Shown one piece after another: positions 7,934-14,223 of a stretch of 20,171 nucleotides of DNA; the stretch's first letter is position 1, and every line of letters begins with the position of its first letter. This stretch comes from Aurantimonas sp036252795 (GTDB taxonomy: Bacteria > Pseudomonadota > Alphaproteobacteria > Rhizobiales > Rhizobiaceae). The notes under the pieces are model-generated. The model worked only from the letters and a program-made list of their open reading frames with translations, made no database searches and was not told the origin of the DNA. The position numbers were made by a program, and so were the translations under genes. The stretch is taken from assembly GCA_036252795.1 (NCBI GenBank), contig DASYHY010000277.1, positions 1-20,171 on the forward strand, written 5' to 3'.

Positions 7934-8791
7934 ATGTCCGCTCGATCCACACGCGCCGCCTTCTGGGCCGGCCTCGCTCTGTCGACCGGCCTCGCCTTGC
8001 TGCCGGCGGGCGCCCAGGACGGCGCGCAGCCGCGCGAGGTCCCGGAGGGGTTCGTCGTCCCGGGCCCCCCGCCGACCAACGCGCCGGAGACGCAGTCGCT
8101 GGCGCCCGGCGCACAGCCGCAGGAAGTTCCGGAAGGCTTTGTCGTGCCCGGCCCGCCGCCGACCAACGCGCCCGACACCGGAACCGCCGAGGAGGGCGCG
8201 CCGCGCGCTCCGGCGGCGGCCGATCCGATGAGCTTCGCGGTTGCTCCGCCGCAAGGCACCACCGACTGGCCCTGCGTGCAGCGCCGGGTGGAGACGCTGA
8301 CCCCGGCGCAGCTATGGGCGGGGCCGGACCTTTCGCTGGGCGAGGACGTGCGGCGGACGCAGGAGATGCGCACGCTCGTCGACACCGTCATCGCCCGCCG
8401 CGTGCCGCTGGCCGAAGCCGAAGCGATGGTTGCCGACTTCGTCGCCACCCTCCCCGACGCCGAACGCGAGGCCAGCGCCGCGGCGCTGTTCTCCGATCTT
8501 CTCGACGCGCTGAATGCCGAGCGCAGTGAGGTGATGCAGGGAATCGAGCGCTACGGCGCCAAGCAGAAGGCGCTGGCGGAACGGCTGCGGGAGGAGAACG
8601 CCGCCTTCTTCGCCCTCCAGCGCGAGGAAGGCGCCGATGCCGCTGAGGTCGAGGCGGCGCAACAGTCGATGATCTGGGACACGCGGATTTTCAACGAGCG
8701 GCGATCGTCCCTCACCTATGTCTGCGAGGTACCGACGCTGATCGAGCAGCGCGCCTTCGCGCTGGGCCGGGCGATCAGCCGGGCGCTCTGA
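7934..8791 (+). CDS. Secreted protein with duplicated 24-residue motif and helical C-terminus
   Basis: I do not recognise this 285-residue protein. The ATG at 7934 is preceded by GGAGGAG; an upstream ATG at 7916 has no such site. A signal peptide ends near LPAGAQ. Residues 30-53 and 59-82 are two copies of GAQPxEVPEGFVVPGPPPTN followed by AP(E/D)T, 22 of 24 identical, in a Pro-rich stretch. The remainder (about 110-285) is helix-rich and highly charged, with likely coiled coil around EVMQGIERYGAKQKALAERL. Two cysteines flank it (WPCVQRR and YVCEVPT) and could form a disulfide. It sits 58 bases after the permease gene and is probably in the same operon. A periplasmic adaptor binding partners through the repeat is speculation. 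A strong hairpin spans its stop codon. Confidence 0.8.
   Translation: MSARSTRAAFWAGLALSTGLALLPAGAQDGAQPREVPEGFVVPGPPPTNAPETQSLAPGAQPQEVPEGFVVPGPPPTNAPDTGTAEEGAPRAPAAADPMSFAVAPPQGTTDWPCVQRRVETLTPAQLWAGPDLSLGEDVRRTQEMRTLVDTVIARRVPLAEAEAMVADFVATLPDAEREASAAALFSDLLDALNAERSEVMQGIERYGAKQKALAERLREENAAFFALQREEGADAAEVEAAQQSMIWDTRIFNERRSSLTYVCEVPTLIEQRAFALGRAISRAL
8021..8179 (+). repeat. Two-copy coding repeat, 87-base period
   Basis: Units at 8021-8092 and 8108-8179 encode 24-residue motifs with 22 identities. In the 16-codon core beginning at the EVPEG glutamate there are eight third-position synonymous differences and no amino-acid change. Confidence 0.92.
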
Positions 8792-8805
8792 TCGGCCCGG
8801 CTGAT
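8774..8805 (+). terminator. 11-bp perfect hairpin over the stop codon of the repeat-protein gene
   Basis: ATCAGCCGGGC (8774-8784) and GCCCGGCTGAT (8795-8805) are exact complements around a 10-base loop that contains the TGA stop (8789-8791). No T run follows, so it may be a terminator or an mRNA 3'-end stabiliser. Confidence 0.5.
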
Positions 8806-8865
8806 GCATCCCTTCTCCCCCTCGCGAGTTGTCGGGGCGAAGCCAGAAACCGCAAGGAGAAGACC

Positions 8866-9120
8866 ATGAGCCACGAGATCAGGCCGCATATGGAAGTCAT
8901 CGGCGCCGACGGCACCCATGTCGGCACCGTCGACCGCGTCGAGCAGGATCGCATCAAGCTGACCAAGGCGGATGCCGGCGAGGGTTCGCATCGCGGCCAC
9001 CACCACTTCATCCCGCTCGCGCTGGTCGCGGAAGTGGAAGGCGAGAAGGTCCGGCTGTCGGCCAATGGCGACGTCGCCGTGAGCTTCGAGGAAGAGGGCG
9101 ACGCTTCGCCCGCTCACTAA
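8866..9120 (+). CDS. DUF2171 small protein
   Basis: This 84-residue protein has no signal peptide and is probably cytoplasmic. AAGGAG precedes the ATG. It begins MSHEIRPHMEVIGADGTHVG, followed by TVDRVEQDRIKLTK and then HHHFIPLALVAEVEGEKVRL, the hallmark pattern of the DUF2171 family, a PRC-barrel-like beta fold found in many alphaproteobacteria. A Gly-Ser-His-Arg-Gly-His-His-His stretch in the middle could bind metal, but this is also common in the family. It is the last gene of the rightward block and converges on the xox operon; a hairpin at 9127-9146 separates them. A link to alcohol oxidation is not established; it may simply be a stress-related neighbour. Confidence 0.83.
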   Translation: MSHEIRPHMEVIGADGTHVGTVDRVEQDRIKLTKADAGEGSHRGHHHFIPLALVAEVEGEKVRLSANGDVAVSFEEEGDASPAH

Positions 9121-9126
9121 GGGCGC

Positions 9127-9146
9127 GGCCCGCCGCCCGGCGGGCC
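9127..9146. terminator. Bidirectional hairpin between convergent units
   Basis: GGCCCGCC (9127-9134), GCCC loop, GGCGGGCC (9139-9146) form a perfect 8-bp stem in the 26 bases between the DUF2171 stop and the stop of the leftward rhodanese-like gene. It could end transcription from both sides. Confidence 0.6.
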
Positions 9147-9758
9147 CTACTCGTCCGGGCGGGGCTTCGGATCTGAGGTGACCAGCGGCAGCCCCGCCTC
9201 GGCCCATCCCTCGGTGCCGTCCGGATACCAGTAGACAGCGCTGTAGCCGGCCGCGACCGCCCGCTTTGCTGCGTTCCAGCTCATCCAGCAATCGCGCTGG
9301 CAGTAGATGACAACGGGCGCCTGCCTGTCGCTGCCGGTCGCTTCCGACAGCCCATCCATGAGATAGGCTTCCATCACCGGCGCGAGTTCCCCGTAGCCGG
9401 TATCGACCAGCCACACCGAGCCGGGGATGTTCGTGCGCGGCTTGGGTCGCCAGATCGTGCCTTCCGGCAGGTTCTGCGGGCGCGGCGCTCGCGGCAGGAC
9501 GTCCACGAACGGGACGCCGCGATCGTGCAGCGCCTTGGCTTCGGCCGTGCCGACGACGGTCGCGCCGGCAAGGGTCGAGGGTACGGGAGCCCGGTATTGG
9601 TCCATGCGGTACCCGTTGGGCTCCGCCACCCGCGACGCCTGAGCCTGCGCGGTGGTCTCGCCGGCCAAGGCGCCACCGCCCGCCCCCAGGATGACGAGGC
9701 AAAGCGATGCCAAGCTGGCCGCGGCCGCGCGCCTCGACGCCGGCCACGACCCGCTCAC
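9147..9758 (-). CDS. PQQ-catabolism-associated CXXCW-type rhodanese-like protein
   Basis: This 203-residue secreted protein begins at a GTG that overlaps the xoxJ stop (GTGA), so translation is probably coupled. The signal peptide ends around GGGALAG (33). The mature part has a rhodanese-like layout: an early strand with FVDVLPR, then IWRPKPRTNIPGSVWL, and the motif VIYCQRDCWMSWNAAKRA where rhodaneses carry their active cysteine. Cys153 and Cys157 are separated by three residues (Cys-Gln-Arg-Asp-Cys-Trp), whereas the family name I know (TIGR03865, CXXCW) implies two. The C-terminal YWYPDGTEGWAEAGLPL is typical of rhodanese ends. Role unknown; a periplasmic thiol/sulfur-handling partner for the SoxYZ-like carrier at 15281 is inference. 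Confidence 0.86.
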   Translation of the reverse strand: MSGSWPASRRAAAASLASLCLVILGAGGGALAGETTAQAQASRVAEPNGYRMDQYRAPVPSTLAGATVVGTAEAKALHDRGVPFVDVLPRAPRPQNLPEGTIWRPKPRTNIPGSVWLVDTGYGELAPVMEAYLMDGLSEATGSDRQAPVVIYCQRDCWMSWNAAKRAVAAGYSAVYWYPDGTEGWAEAGLPLVTSDPKPRPDE

Positions 9759-10687
9759 TGCGGGTCGTCCGCCGCCGGTTCCGGCCGGCTTGCCTCGGCG
9801 GCATCGGGGCCGGGCGCTTCCTGCGCCGTTTCGCCGGCCTGCGTCAGGATCGGCTGGTCCTGCTCGTCGAGCAGCGGCACGCCATAGGACAGGAGGATCT
9901 CGTTGATCTCGCCCTGATATTGCTGGATCGCGCGGTTCAGCGTCCGCTTCCATTCCTGGTCTGCCGGACGCACGCCCATGGTGATCCGGTAGGCCATGGC
10001 CGCGCCCTTGCCTTCCTGGGTCAGGGGCACGACGCGATAGTCGCGCTCGGCCTGCTTGGCGTAGTAGCCCGCCATCGGCCCCCACAGCACCGCAGCGTCG
10101 ATCTCGCCCGAGTGGAGATCCTCGATCATCGCCTTGGCGGAATTGTCGATGCGGGTATCGATCATCAGCGGGTAGGGCTTGGCGCGCCCCATCAGCCCGG
10201 CCTTGGCGAGATAGCTGCCGGGCGGGGTGCCGGCGACGATGCCGACGCGCTTGCCCTGCAGTCGGGGGTCCGACAGCGCCTCCACCCCGTCGAGGTCGCC
10301 CCCGGCCGGATAGACCAGCGCGTAGGACGTCCGGTAGTAGGCGTTGGTGTTCTGGACCAGCTCGTCGCCCTGCGGGTAGCTGATGATGAGATCGCAGACA
10401 TTGGAGCCGAGCGTCATCCGCACGAAGCCGGTCGCCTGCGGAAAATACGCGTAGGACACCGATTCGCGGCCGAGCTTGTCGGCAAGAAAGCGCGCGACCG
10501 CCTGCTCGAAGCCTTCCTCCGCCTGGTTGGAGAAGGGCATGTTGTTGGGGTCGGCGCAGACCCGCAGCACGTTCGGGTCGACGAGTTCGATCTCGCCGCC
10601 GAACTCCCGGTCCTGCGCCATCGACGCATGCGGCGCCGCGAGCAGGATGCTCACGACGCCGACGACTGCTGCAGTGAATTGCTTCAT
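9755..10687 (-). CDS. xoxJ: XoxJ/MoxJ-like periplasmic binding protein
   Basis: This 310-residue periplasmic protein has a signal peptide ending HASMA (24). It has an extracellular-solute-binding family 3 fold: LRVCADPNNMPFSNQAEEGF at the start, then YFPQATGFVRMTL, GKRVGIVAGTPPGSYLA, and AAVLWGPMAGYYAKQAERDY. The family is the quinoprotein dehydrogenase-associated binding protein (MxaJ/XoxJ; TIGR03871 in memory). In lanthanide systems XoxJ binds XoxF and is thought to help its activation or maturation, not to import a solute. It starts four bases after the cytochrome stop, in the order xoxF-xoxG-xoxJ. The last ~35 residues are Ala/Pro/Glu-rich and probably disordered. Confidence 0.9.
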   Translation of the reverse strand: MKQFTAAVVGVVSILLAAPHASMAQDREFGGEIELVDPNVLRVCADPNNMPFSNQAEEGFEQAVARFLADKLGRESVSYAYFPQATGFVRMTLGSNVCDLIISYPQGDELVQNTNAYYRTSYALVYPAGGDLDGVEALSDPRLQGKRVGIVAGTPPGSYLAKAGLMGRAKPYPLMIDTRIDNSAKAMIEDLHSGEIDAAVLWGPMAGYYAKQAERDYRVVPLTQEGKGAAMAYRITMGVRPADQEWKRTLNRAIQQYQGEINEILLSYGVPLLDEQDQPILTQAGETAQEAPGPDAAEASRPEPAADDPQ

Positions 10688-10691
10688 CTGA

Positions 10692-11489
10692 TCAGAACCC
10701 GAGGCATTCGTACTCCGCTGCCTGGGCCTCCTCGTTCTTTTCCGGGCGGGGCGGCTCGCCGCGGCCGATCACGCCGTCGGCGCGTCCGCGCAGATAGATG
10801 TAGATCGCATCGAGCGAGCACATGACGTTGGGGTCCTCGCCCCAGGCCGGCATCACCGAATTCTGCGGGTGCCACTTGTTCTGCTGGCCGCTGACGACGA
10901 TCCCGACGAAGTCGAAATAGCTCAGATGGGTCAGCGACTCGGTCAGGTCCGGCGCGAAGGACGAGCCCAGCCCATCCGGACCATGGCACTGCAGGCAGTT
11001 GGCGCCGTATTTCTTGGAGCCGCGCCAGGCGTACCAGTCGACCTTGCCTTCGTCGTCGATGTTGTAGGTCGGGTTGCCGGCCGAATCGGCGAACTTGCCC
11101 TGGTCGCCTTCGGTGGCTTGGTTGCCCGCCGTTTCCGTATCCATGGACGGATGGGCGTCGGGCTGCATGGCCTCGGCGCTCGCCATGCTCGCGCCACCGT
11201 CAGCCGCGGGCGCCTCGGCCGGCGCTTCGGCGGCAGCCGGCGCTTCCTCCTCGGTCGCCGCTTCGGCAGCAGCTGGCTCCGCGGTCGCGGCAGCCCCTTC
11301 GGCCGGAGCCTGCGCGGCTTGCGGCGCCGTGCTCGTCGCGGCGCCGGCACCGCCTGCGGGAGCGGCTGTATTCGCGGCCGGCGCTTCCTGCCCTGCCGGG
11401 ACGACGGTCGTGCCGGTGCCTTGGGCGCCTACCAGACTGGTCGTCGAGAGGAACACGGCACTGGCGAAGGCGATCAGTCTATACGTCAT
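10692..11489 (-). CDS. xoxG: c-type cytochrome, XoxG electron acceptor of XoxF
   Basis: This 265-residue periplasmic monohaem cytochrome is expected to take electrons from XoxF. The ATG at 11489 follows a GAGG ribosome site and starts a signal peptide ending LVGAQ; an in-frame start at 11567 lacks one. Haem site CLQCH is Cys165-Cys168-His169, with Met213 in SVMPAWGEDP as the likely sixth ligand. FAPDLTESLTHL and the VSGQQNKWHPQN segment are typical of the MxaG/XoxG (cytochrome cL) family. Odd feature: about residues 25-115 are an Ala/Pro/Glu low-complexity linker before the haem domain, roughly 90 residues more than a compact family member needs. Cys224 and Cys262 may form a disulfide. It lies directly downstream of xoxF. 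Confidence 0.88.
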   Translation of the reverse strand: MTYRLIAFASAVFLSTTSLVGAQGTGTTVVPAGQEAPAANTAAPAGGAGAATSTAPQAAQAPAEGAAATAEPAAAEAATEEEAPAAAEAPAEAPAADGGASMASAEAMQPDAHPSMDTETAGNQATEGDQGKFADSAGNPTYNIDDEGKVDWYAWRGSKKYGANCLQCHGPDGLGSSFAPDLTESLTHLSYFDFVGIVVSGQQNKWHPQNSVMPAWGEDPNVMCSLDAIYIYLRGRADGVIGRGEPPRPEKNEEAQAAEYECLGF

Positions 11490-11582
11490 GCAAACCTCAC
11501 GAATTGACAAACGGGCCGCCGCGGCGGTCCGAGCTTCGGTCGATACGCCCCGCAGGTCGCGTACCACCCTTCTCCCAAAGGC

Positions 11583-11664
11583 GAGGGCCCGGCGTCCAGG
11601 ACGTGCCTGACAACGGGCCCTCCAATCATGACGAGGGCCCCGCCCCTGGTGGAGCGAGGCCCTC
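11583..11664 (-). promoter_or_regulatory. Four-arm alternating stem-loop region in the xoxF-xoxG spacer
   Basis: On the transcript, four arms occur in order: GAGGGCC (11664-11658), GGGCCCTC (11640-11633), GAGGGCCC (11622-11615) and GGGCCCTC (11590-11583). Arms 1:2 and 3:4 can form two tandem hairpins; arms 2:3 can instead form one hairpin with a 10-base loop. The 3:4 hairpin has a 9-bp perfect base and an inner GTCAGG / CCTGGAC stem. No U tract follows. This is attenuator-like or an mRNA processing/stabilising element that could set xoxF above xoxG. Confidence 0.55.
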
Positions 11665-11674
11665 CGTCGTCGAC

Positions 11675-13567
11675 TTAGTTGTTGGCTGCCGGGGTTGCCG
11701 GAGCGGACGCGTCAGCCGGGGCCGCCGAAGCGGTCTGGTTGGGGACCGTGAAGACCGTCAGCTGACCGCCGAGCGCGGTGTACTTCGACAGGGCAGCGTA
11801 GCCGCCGACCGCGCCGAGACCGGCGTTGGGGTCGGTGAGGCCGGCCGCGAGGCCGATGCCGGCCCAGCCGCCGATGCCGGACAGGATGCCGACATACTGC
11901 TGGCCCTCATGCTCGTAGGTCATGACGTTGCCGATGATGCCCGACGGGGTCTTGAACCGGTAGAGTTCCTCACCCGTGTCGGCGTCGACGGCCTTCAGGT
12001 GACCCTCGAGCGTGCCGTAGAAGACCACGCCGCCAGCGGTGGCGAGAGCACCCGACCACACCGAGAACTTCTCGGGCAGCGACCACTTGATCTCACCCGT
12101 GCCTGCGTCCCAGGCGATGAAGTTGCCCATGCCGCCATGGCTGTCCGGAGCCGGATACATCGACAGAGTCGCGCCGACATAGGGCTGACCCGCCGTGTAG
12201 GCGACGCGGAAAGGCTCGTAGTCCATGCAGACGTGGTTGGTCGGCACGTAGAACAGGCCGGTGTCCGGCGAGAACGATGCCGGCTGCTGGTCCTTGGTTC
12301 CGAGCGCCGCCGGGCAGATGCCGGTGGAGTTCACGTCTTCGCCGTTCTGCTCGGTCGAGTACTCGGCGACCACCTGCGGCCGGCCGTACTGGTCCGAGTC
12401 CTTGTCCATGACGACTTCGGTCGCCCAGTTGACGGCCGGGTCGTACTTCTCGGCGACGAGCAGCTCGCCGGTCTCGCGGTCCATCGTGTAGGCGAAGCCG
12501 TTGCGGTCGAAGTGGACGAGCGCCTTGCGCTCGGTGCCGCCGACGTCGATGTCCGCGAGGATCATCTCGTTGACGCCGTCGAAGTCCCACTCGTCGTGCG
12601 GGGTCATCTGGTAGACCCACTTGGCCATGCCGGTGTCGGCGTCACGGGCCATGATGGTCATCGACCACTTGTTGTCGCCCGGGCGCTGGGCCGGGTTCCA
12701 GGTCGAGGGGTTGCCGGTGCCGTAGTAGATCAGGTTGAGGTCCGGATCGTAGGCGAACCAGCCCCAGGTGGTGCCGCCGCCGATCTGCCACTGGTCGCCT
12801 TCCCAGCTGTTCAGCGAGGAGTCGGCGCCGACGGGCTCGCCGAGGGCCATGGTCTGCTCGGGGTCGAACAGCATCTCCTCGTCCGGGCCGGTCGAATAGG
12901 CGCGCCATGCCTGGCTGCCGTCGGAGAGGTTGTAGGCGGTCAGCGAGCCGCGCACGCCGAACTCGCCGCCGGAGATGCCGATATAGACCTTGTCCTTGAC
13001 GACCATCGGGGCGGCGGTGCCCGTCTCGCCCTTCGACGGATCGCCGTTCTGAACGGACCAGACCTGCTCGCCGGTCTCGGCGTCGAGCGCGACGACGGTG
13101 GTGTCGGCCTGATGGAGGATGATCAGGTTCTTGCCACCTTCGCCCGAGGCCGGCGCATAGGCGACGCCGCGATTGACGGTGTCGCAGCACATGACCGGGA
13201 TGACGCTCGGATCCTGGCTCGGCTCGTACTTCCACTTGATCGAACCCTCGTCGTTGAGGTCGAGCGCGTAGACGATGTTCGGGAACGGCGTGTGGACGTA
13301 CATCGTGTCGCCGATCACGAGCGGGTTGCCCTCGTGGCCGCGCAGGACGCCGGTCGAGAAGGTCCATGCCGGGACCATGTCGCCGACATTGTCCTTGTTG
13401 ATCGCGTCGAGGGTCGAGTAGCGCTGGTTGGCGTAGTCACCGGTGGGCATGACCCACTGCTTGGCGTCGCCCTGCAGCTCCATGAGCGCCTCGTTCGCCG
13501 AGGCGGCCGCCCCGAACGATACGAGCAGGCTCGAAGCGAGCGCGACTTTCGTGATAGCTTTCAACAT
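11675..13567 (-). CDS. xoxF: Lanthanide-dependent PQQ methanol dehydrogenase XoxF
   Basis: This 630-residue periplasmic quinoprotein oxidises methanol or related primary alcohols using PQQ and a lanthanide. The ATG at 13567 has GGGAGGA six bases upstream; the signal peptide ends AASA (24). The eight-bladed PQQ propeller is clear. Vicinal Cys127-Cys128 (VMCCDTVNRG) form the disulfide ring next to PQQ. Metal ligands are Glu202, Asn286 and catalytic Asp328, with Arg355 as an active-site residue. Asp330, two after the catalytic Asp in HDEWDFDGVNE, is the extra carboxylate that marks XoxF; calcium-type MxaF usually has Ala there. Spacings (202-286-328-330-355) fit the family. An Ala/Pro-rich tail of about 24 residues follows the last strand. 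Followed by xoxG, xoxJ and the CXXCW gene on the same strand. No mxaF or mxaI is present. Confidence 0.96.
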   Translation of the reverse strand: MLKAITKVALASSLLVSFGAAASANEALMELQGDAKQWVMPTGDYANQRYSTLDAINKDNVGDMVPAWTFSTGVLRGHEGNPLVIGDTMYVHTPFPNIVYALDLNDEGSIKWKYEPSQDPSVIPVMCCDTVNRGVAYAPASGEGGKNLIILHQADTTVVALDAETGEQVWSVQNGDPSKGETGTAAPMVVKDKVYIGISGGEFGVRGSLTAYNLSDGSQAWRAYSTGPDEEMLFDPEQTMALGEPVGADSSLNSWEGDQWQIGGGTTWGWFAYDPDLNLIYYGTGNPSTWNPAQRPGDNKWSMTIMARDADTGMAKWVYQMTPHDEWDFDGVNEMILADIDVGGTERKALVHFDRNGFAYTMDRETGELLVAEKYDPAVNWATEVVMDKDSDQYGRPQVVAEYSTEQNGEDVNSTGICPAALGTKDQQPASFSPDTGLFYVPTNHVCMDYEPFRVAYTAGQPYVGATLSMYPAPDSHGGMGNFIAWDAGTGEIKWSLPEKFSVWSGALATAGGVVFYGTLEGHLKAVDADTGEELYRFKTPSGIIGNVMTYEHEGQQYVGILSGIGGWAGIGLAAGLTDPNAGLGAVGGYAALSKYTALGGQLTVFTVPNQTASAAPADASAPATPAANN

Positions 13568-13632
13568 CAACTGTCCTCCCAAAGACATATCCGATGGCGT
13601 CCAAAGGCAGGATTGCCGTTGACGACATTTTT

Positions 13633-13786
13633 CGAACTAGGGGGAAGGTTTCCGGCAGCGTGTCACGACCGCCAATAGGGGTCTTGGTGGGCACCGTTGA
13701 TCGAACGCCCTACCGTGGCCTTCGAGATTCGAGGTGCTCCCAACACCCCGACCTTGAAGCCGGAAACCATGGAGGATGCTAGTTCG
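13633..13786. repeat. Two-block inverted repeat flanking the proximal xoxF upstream region
   Basis: CGAACTAG (13633-13640) plus GGTTTCCGGC (13647-13656) on the plus strand recur, in the same order, on the minus strand as plus-strand GCCGGAAACC (13759-13768) and CTAGTTCG (13779-13786). Spacers between the blocks are 6 and 10 bases. It may mark paired binding sites. Confidence 0.5.
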
Positions 13787-13825
13787 GGAAATATTCCTGC
13801 GCAAGCTCAAAAACGGAATCTTGTA

Positions 13826-13859
13826 GGTGCATTGCAGCATTCTTATGCTGCAATGCACC
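13826..13859. promoter_or_regulatory. Perfect 15-bp inverted repeat with 4-base loop upstream of xoxF
   Basis: GGTGCATTGCAGCAT (13826-13840), TCTT, ATGCTGCAATGCACC (13845-13859). The arms are exact complements. It lies 259 bases before the xoxF ATG and 365 before the MBL ATG. No T run follows immediately on either strand, so a simple terminator is unlikely; an operator or a leader-RNA hairpin is more plausible. Confidence 0.65.
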
Positions 13860-13902
13860 AAGAGAGGAGTGGCATCCTGGCGTGCAGCTCGTTCGATTGT
13901 CC

Positions 13903-13914
13903 ATACGATCGTAT
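13903..13914. promoter_or_regulatory. 12-bp perfect palindrome, candidate operator
   Basis: ATACGATCGTAT reads identically on both strands and lies 44 bases from the 15-bp inverted repeat. It has the size of a dimeric regulator site. The flanking 10-mer GATCGTATGG also occurs upstream of the YVTN gene (4320-4329). Confidence 0.4.
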
Positions 13915-14223
13915 CATCATGCTCGTTTACTGAGAGGCCGACCGGCTTTTCACGCGGCTCCAAGCTGCATGGAAGATCATCGTGTTCCGGCTGTACCCTT
14001 CTAGATGCGAGTTGACAAAATCGACTTCGACTGGACAACGGCAGGCGCGGGGTACCCCGTGCGGCCGGCACGTTCTGCCTTGCGAACGCGAAAATCATCA
14101 CGAGCCGGCGAAGGCCCCGCAACGGACGGCCGCAGGTGGACCACTTGAAGCAGGACGGCCCGCCCCTCCTGCATTCGTTCGCCCTTGCTTGCCTCGCAAG
14201 GTGAAAGCCGGTCTCATGTCGTC

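Larger units (their letters stand above)
13568..14223. promoter_or_regulatory. 656-base divergent regulatory region between xoxF and the MBL gene
   Basis: This is the longest gap in the window and looks less GC-rich than the flanking genes. It must contain the xoxF promoter (leftward) and the MBL-gene promoter (rightward). It holds a bipartite inverted repeat (13633-13786), a GCTTGCGC box (minus strand, 13799-13806), a perfect 15-bp inverted repeat (13826-13859), a 12-bp palindrome (13903-13914), a TTGACA hexamer at 14012-14017 without a good -10, and CCTTGC/GCAAGG arms at 14183-14201. Short open frames inside it have no ribosome sites or recognisable products. Confidence 0.6.

Noticed and set aside
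11675..13567. Assignment as calcium-type MxaF
   Set aside because: Asp330 replaces the Ala expected in MxaF, and there is no mxaI small-subunit gene nearby.
11504..13678. 724-codon open frame on the plus strand opposite xoxF
   Set aside because: It is an antisense shadow in GC-rich DNA; xoxF on the other strand has a full set of active-site residues, and this frame gives a low-complexity Arg/Val/Asp product with no ribosome site.
13826..13859. CRISPR repeat, tRNA or insertion-sequence end
   Set aside because: The inverted repeat is single, with no spacers, cloverleaf, transposase gene or target duplication around it.
14012..14040. TTGACA as a -35 box for the MBL gene
   Set aside because: Seventeen bases downstream the hexamer is ACAACG, a poor -10, so the match is not convincing alone.
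13637..14122. Open frames of 161 codons (minus) and 78 codons (plus, 13697-13933) in the xoxF upstream gap
   Set aside because: No ribosome sites, non-ATG starts for the plus frame, no recognisable product, and they run through the inverted repeats. A short pqqA-like gene was also looked for and not found.
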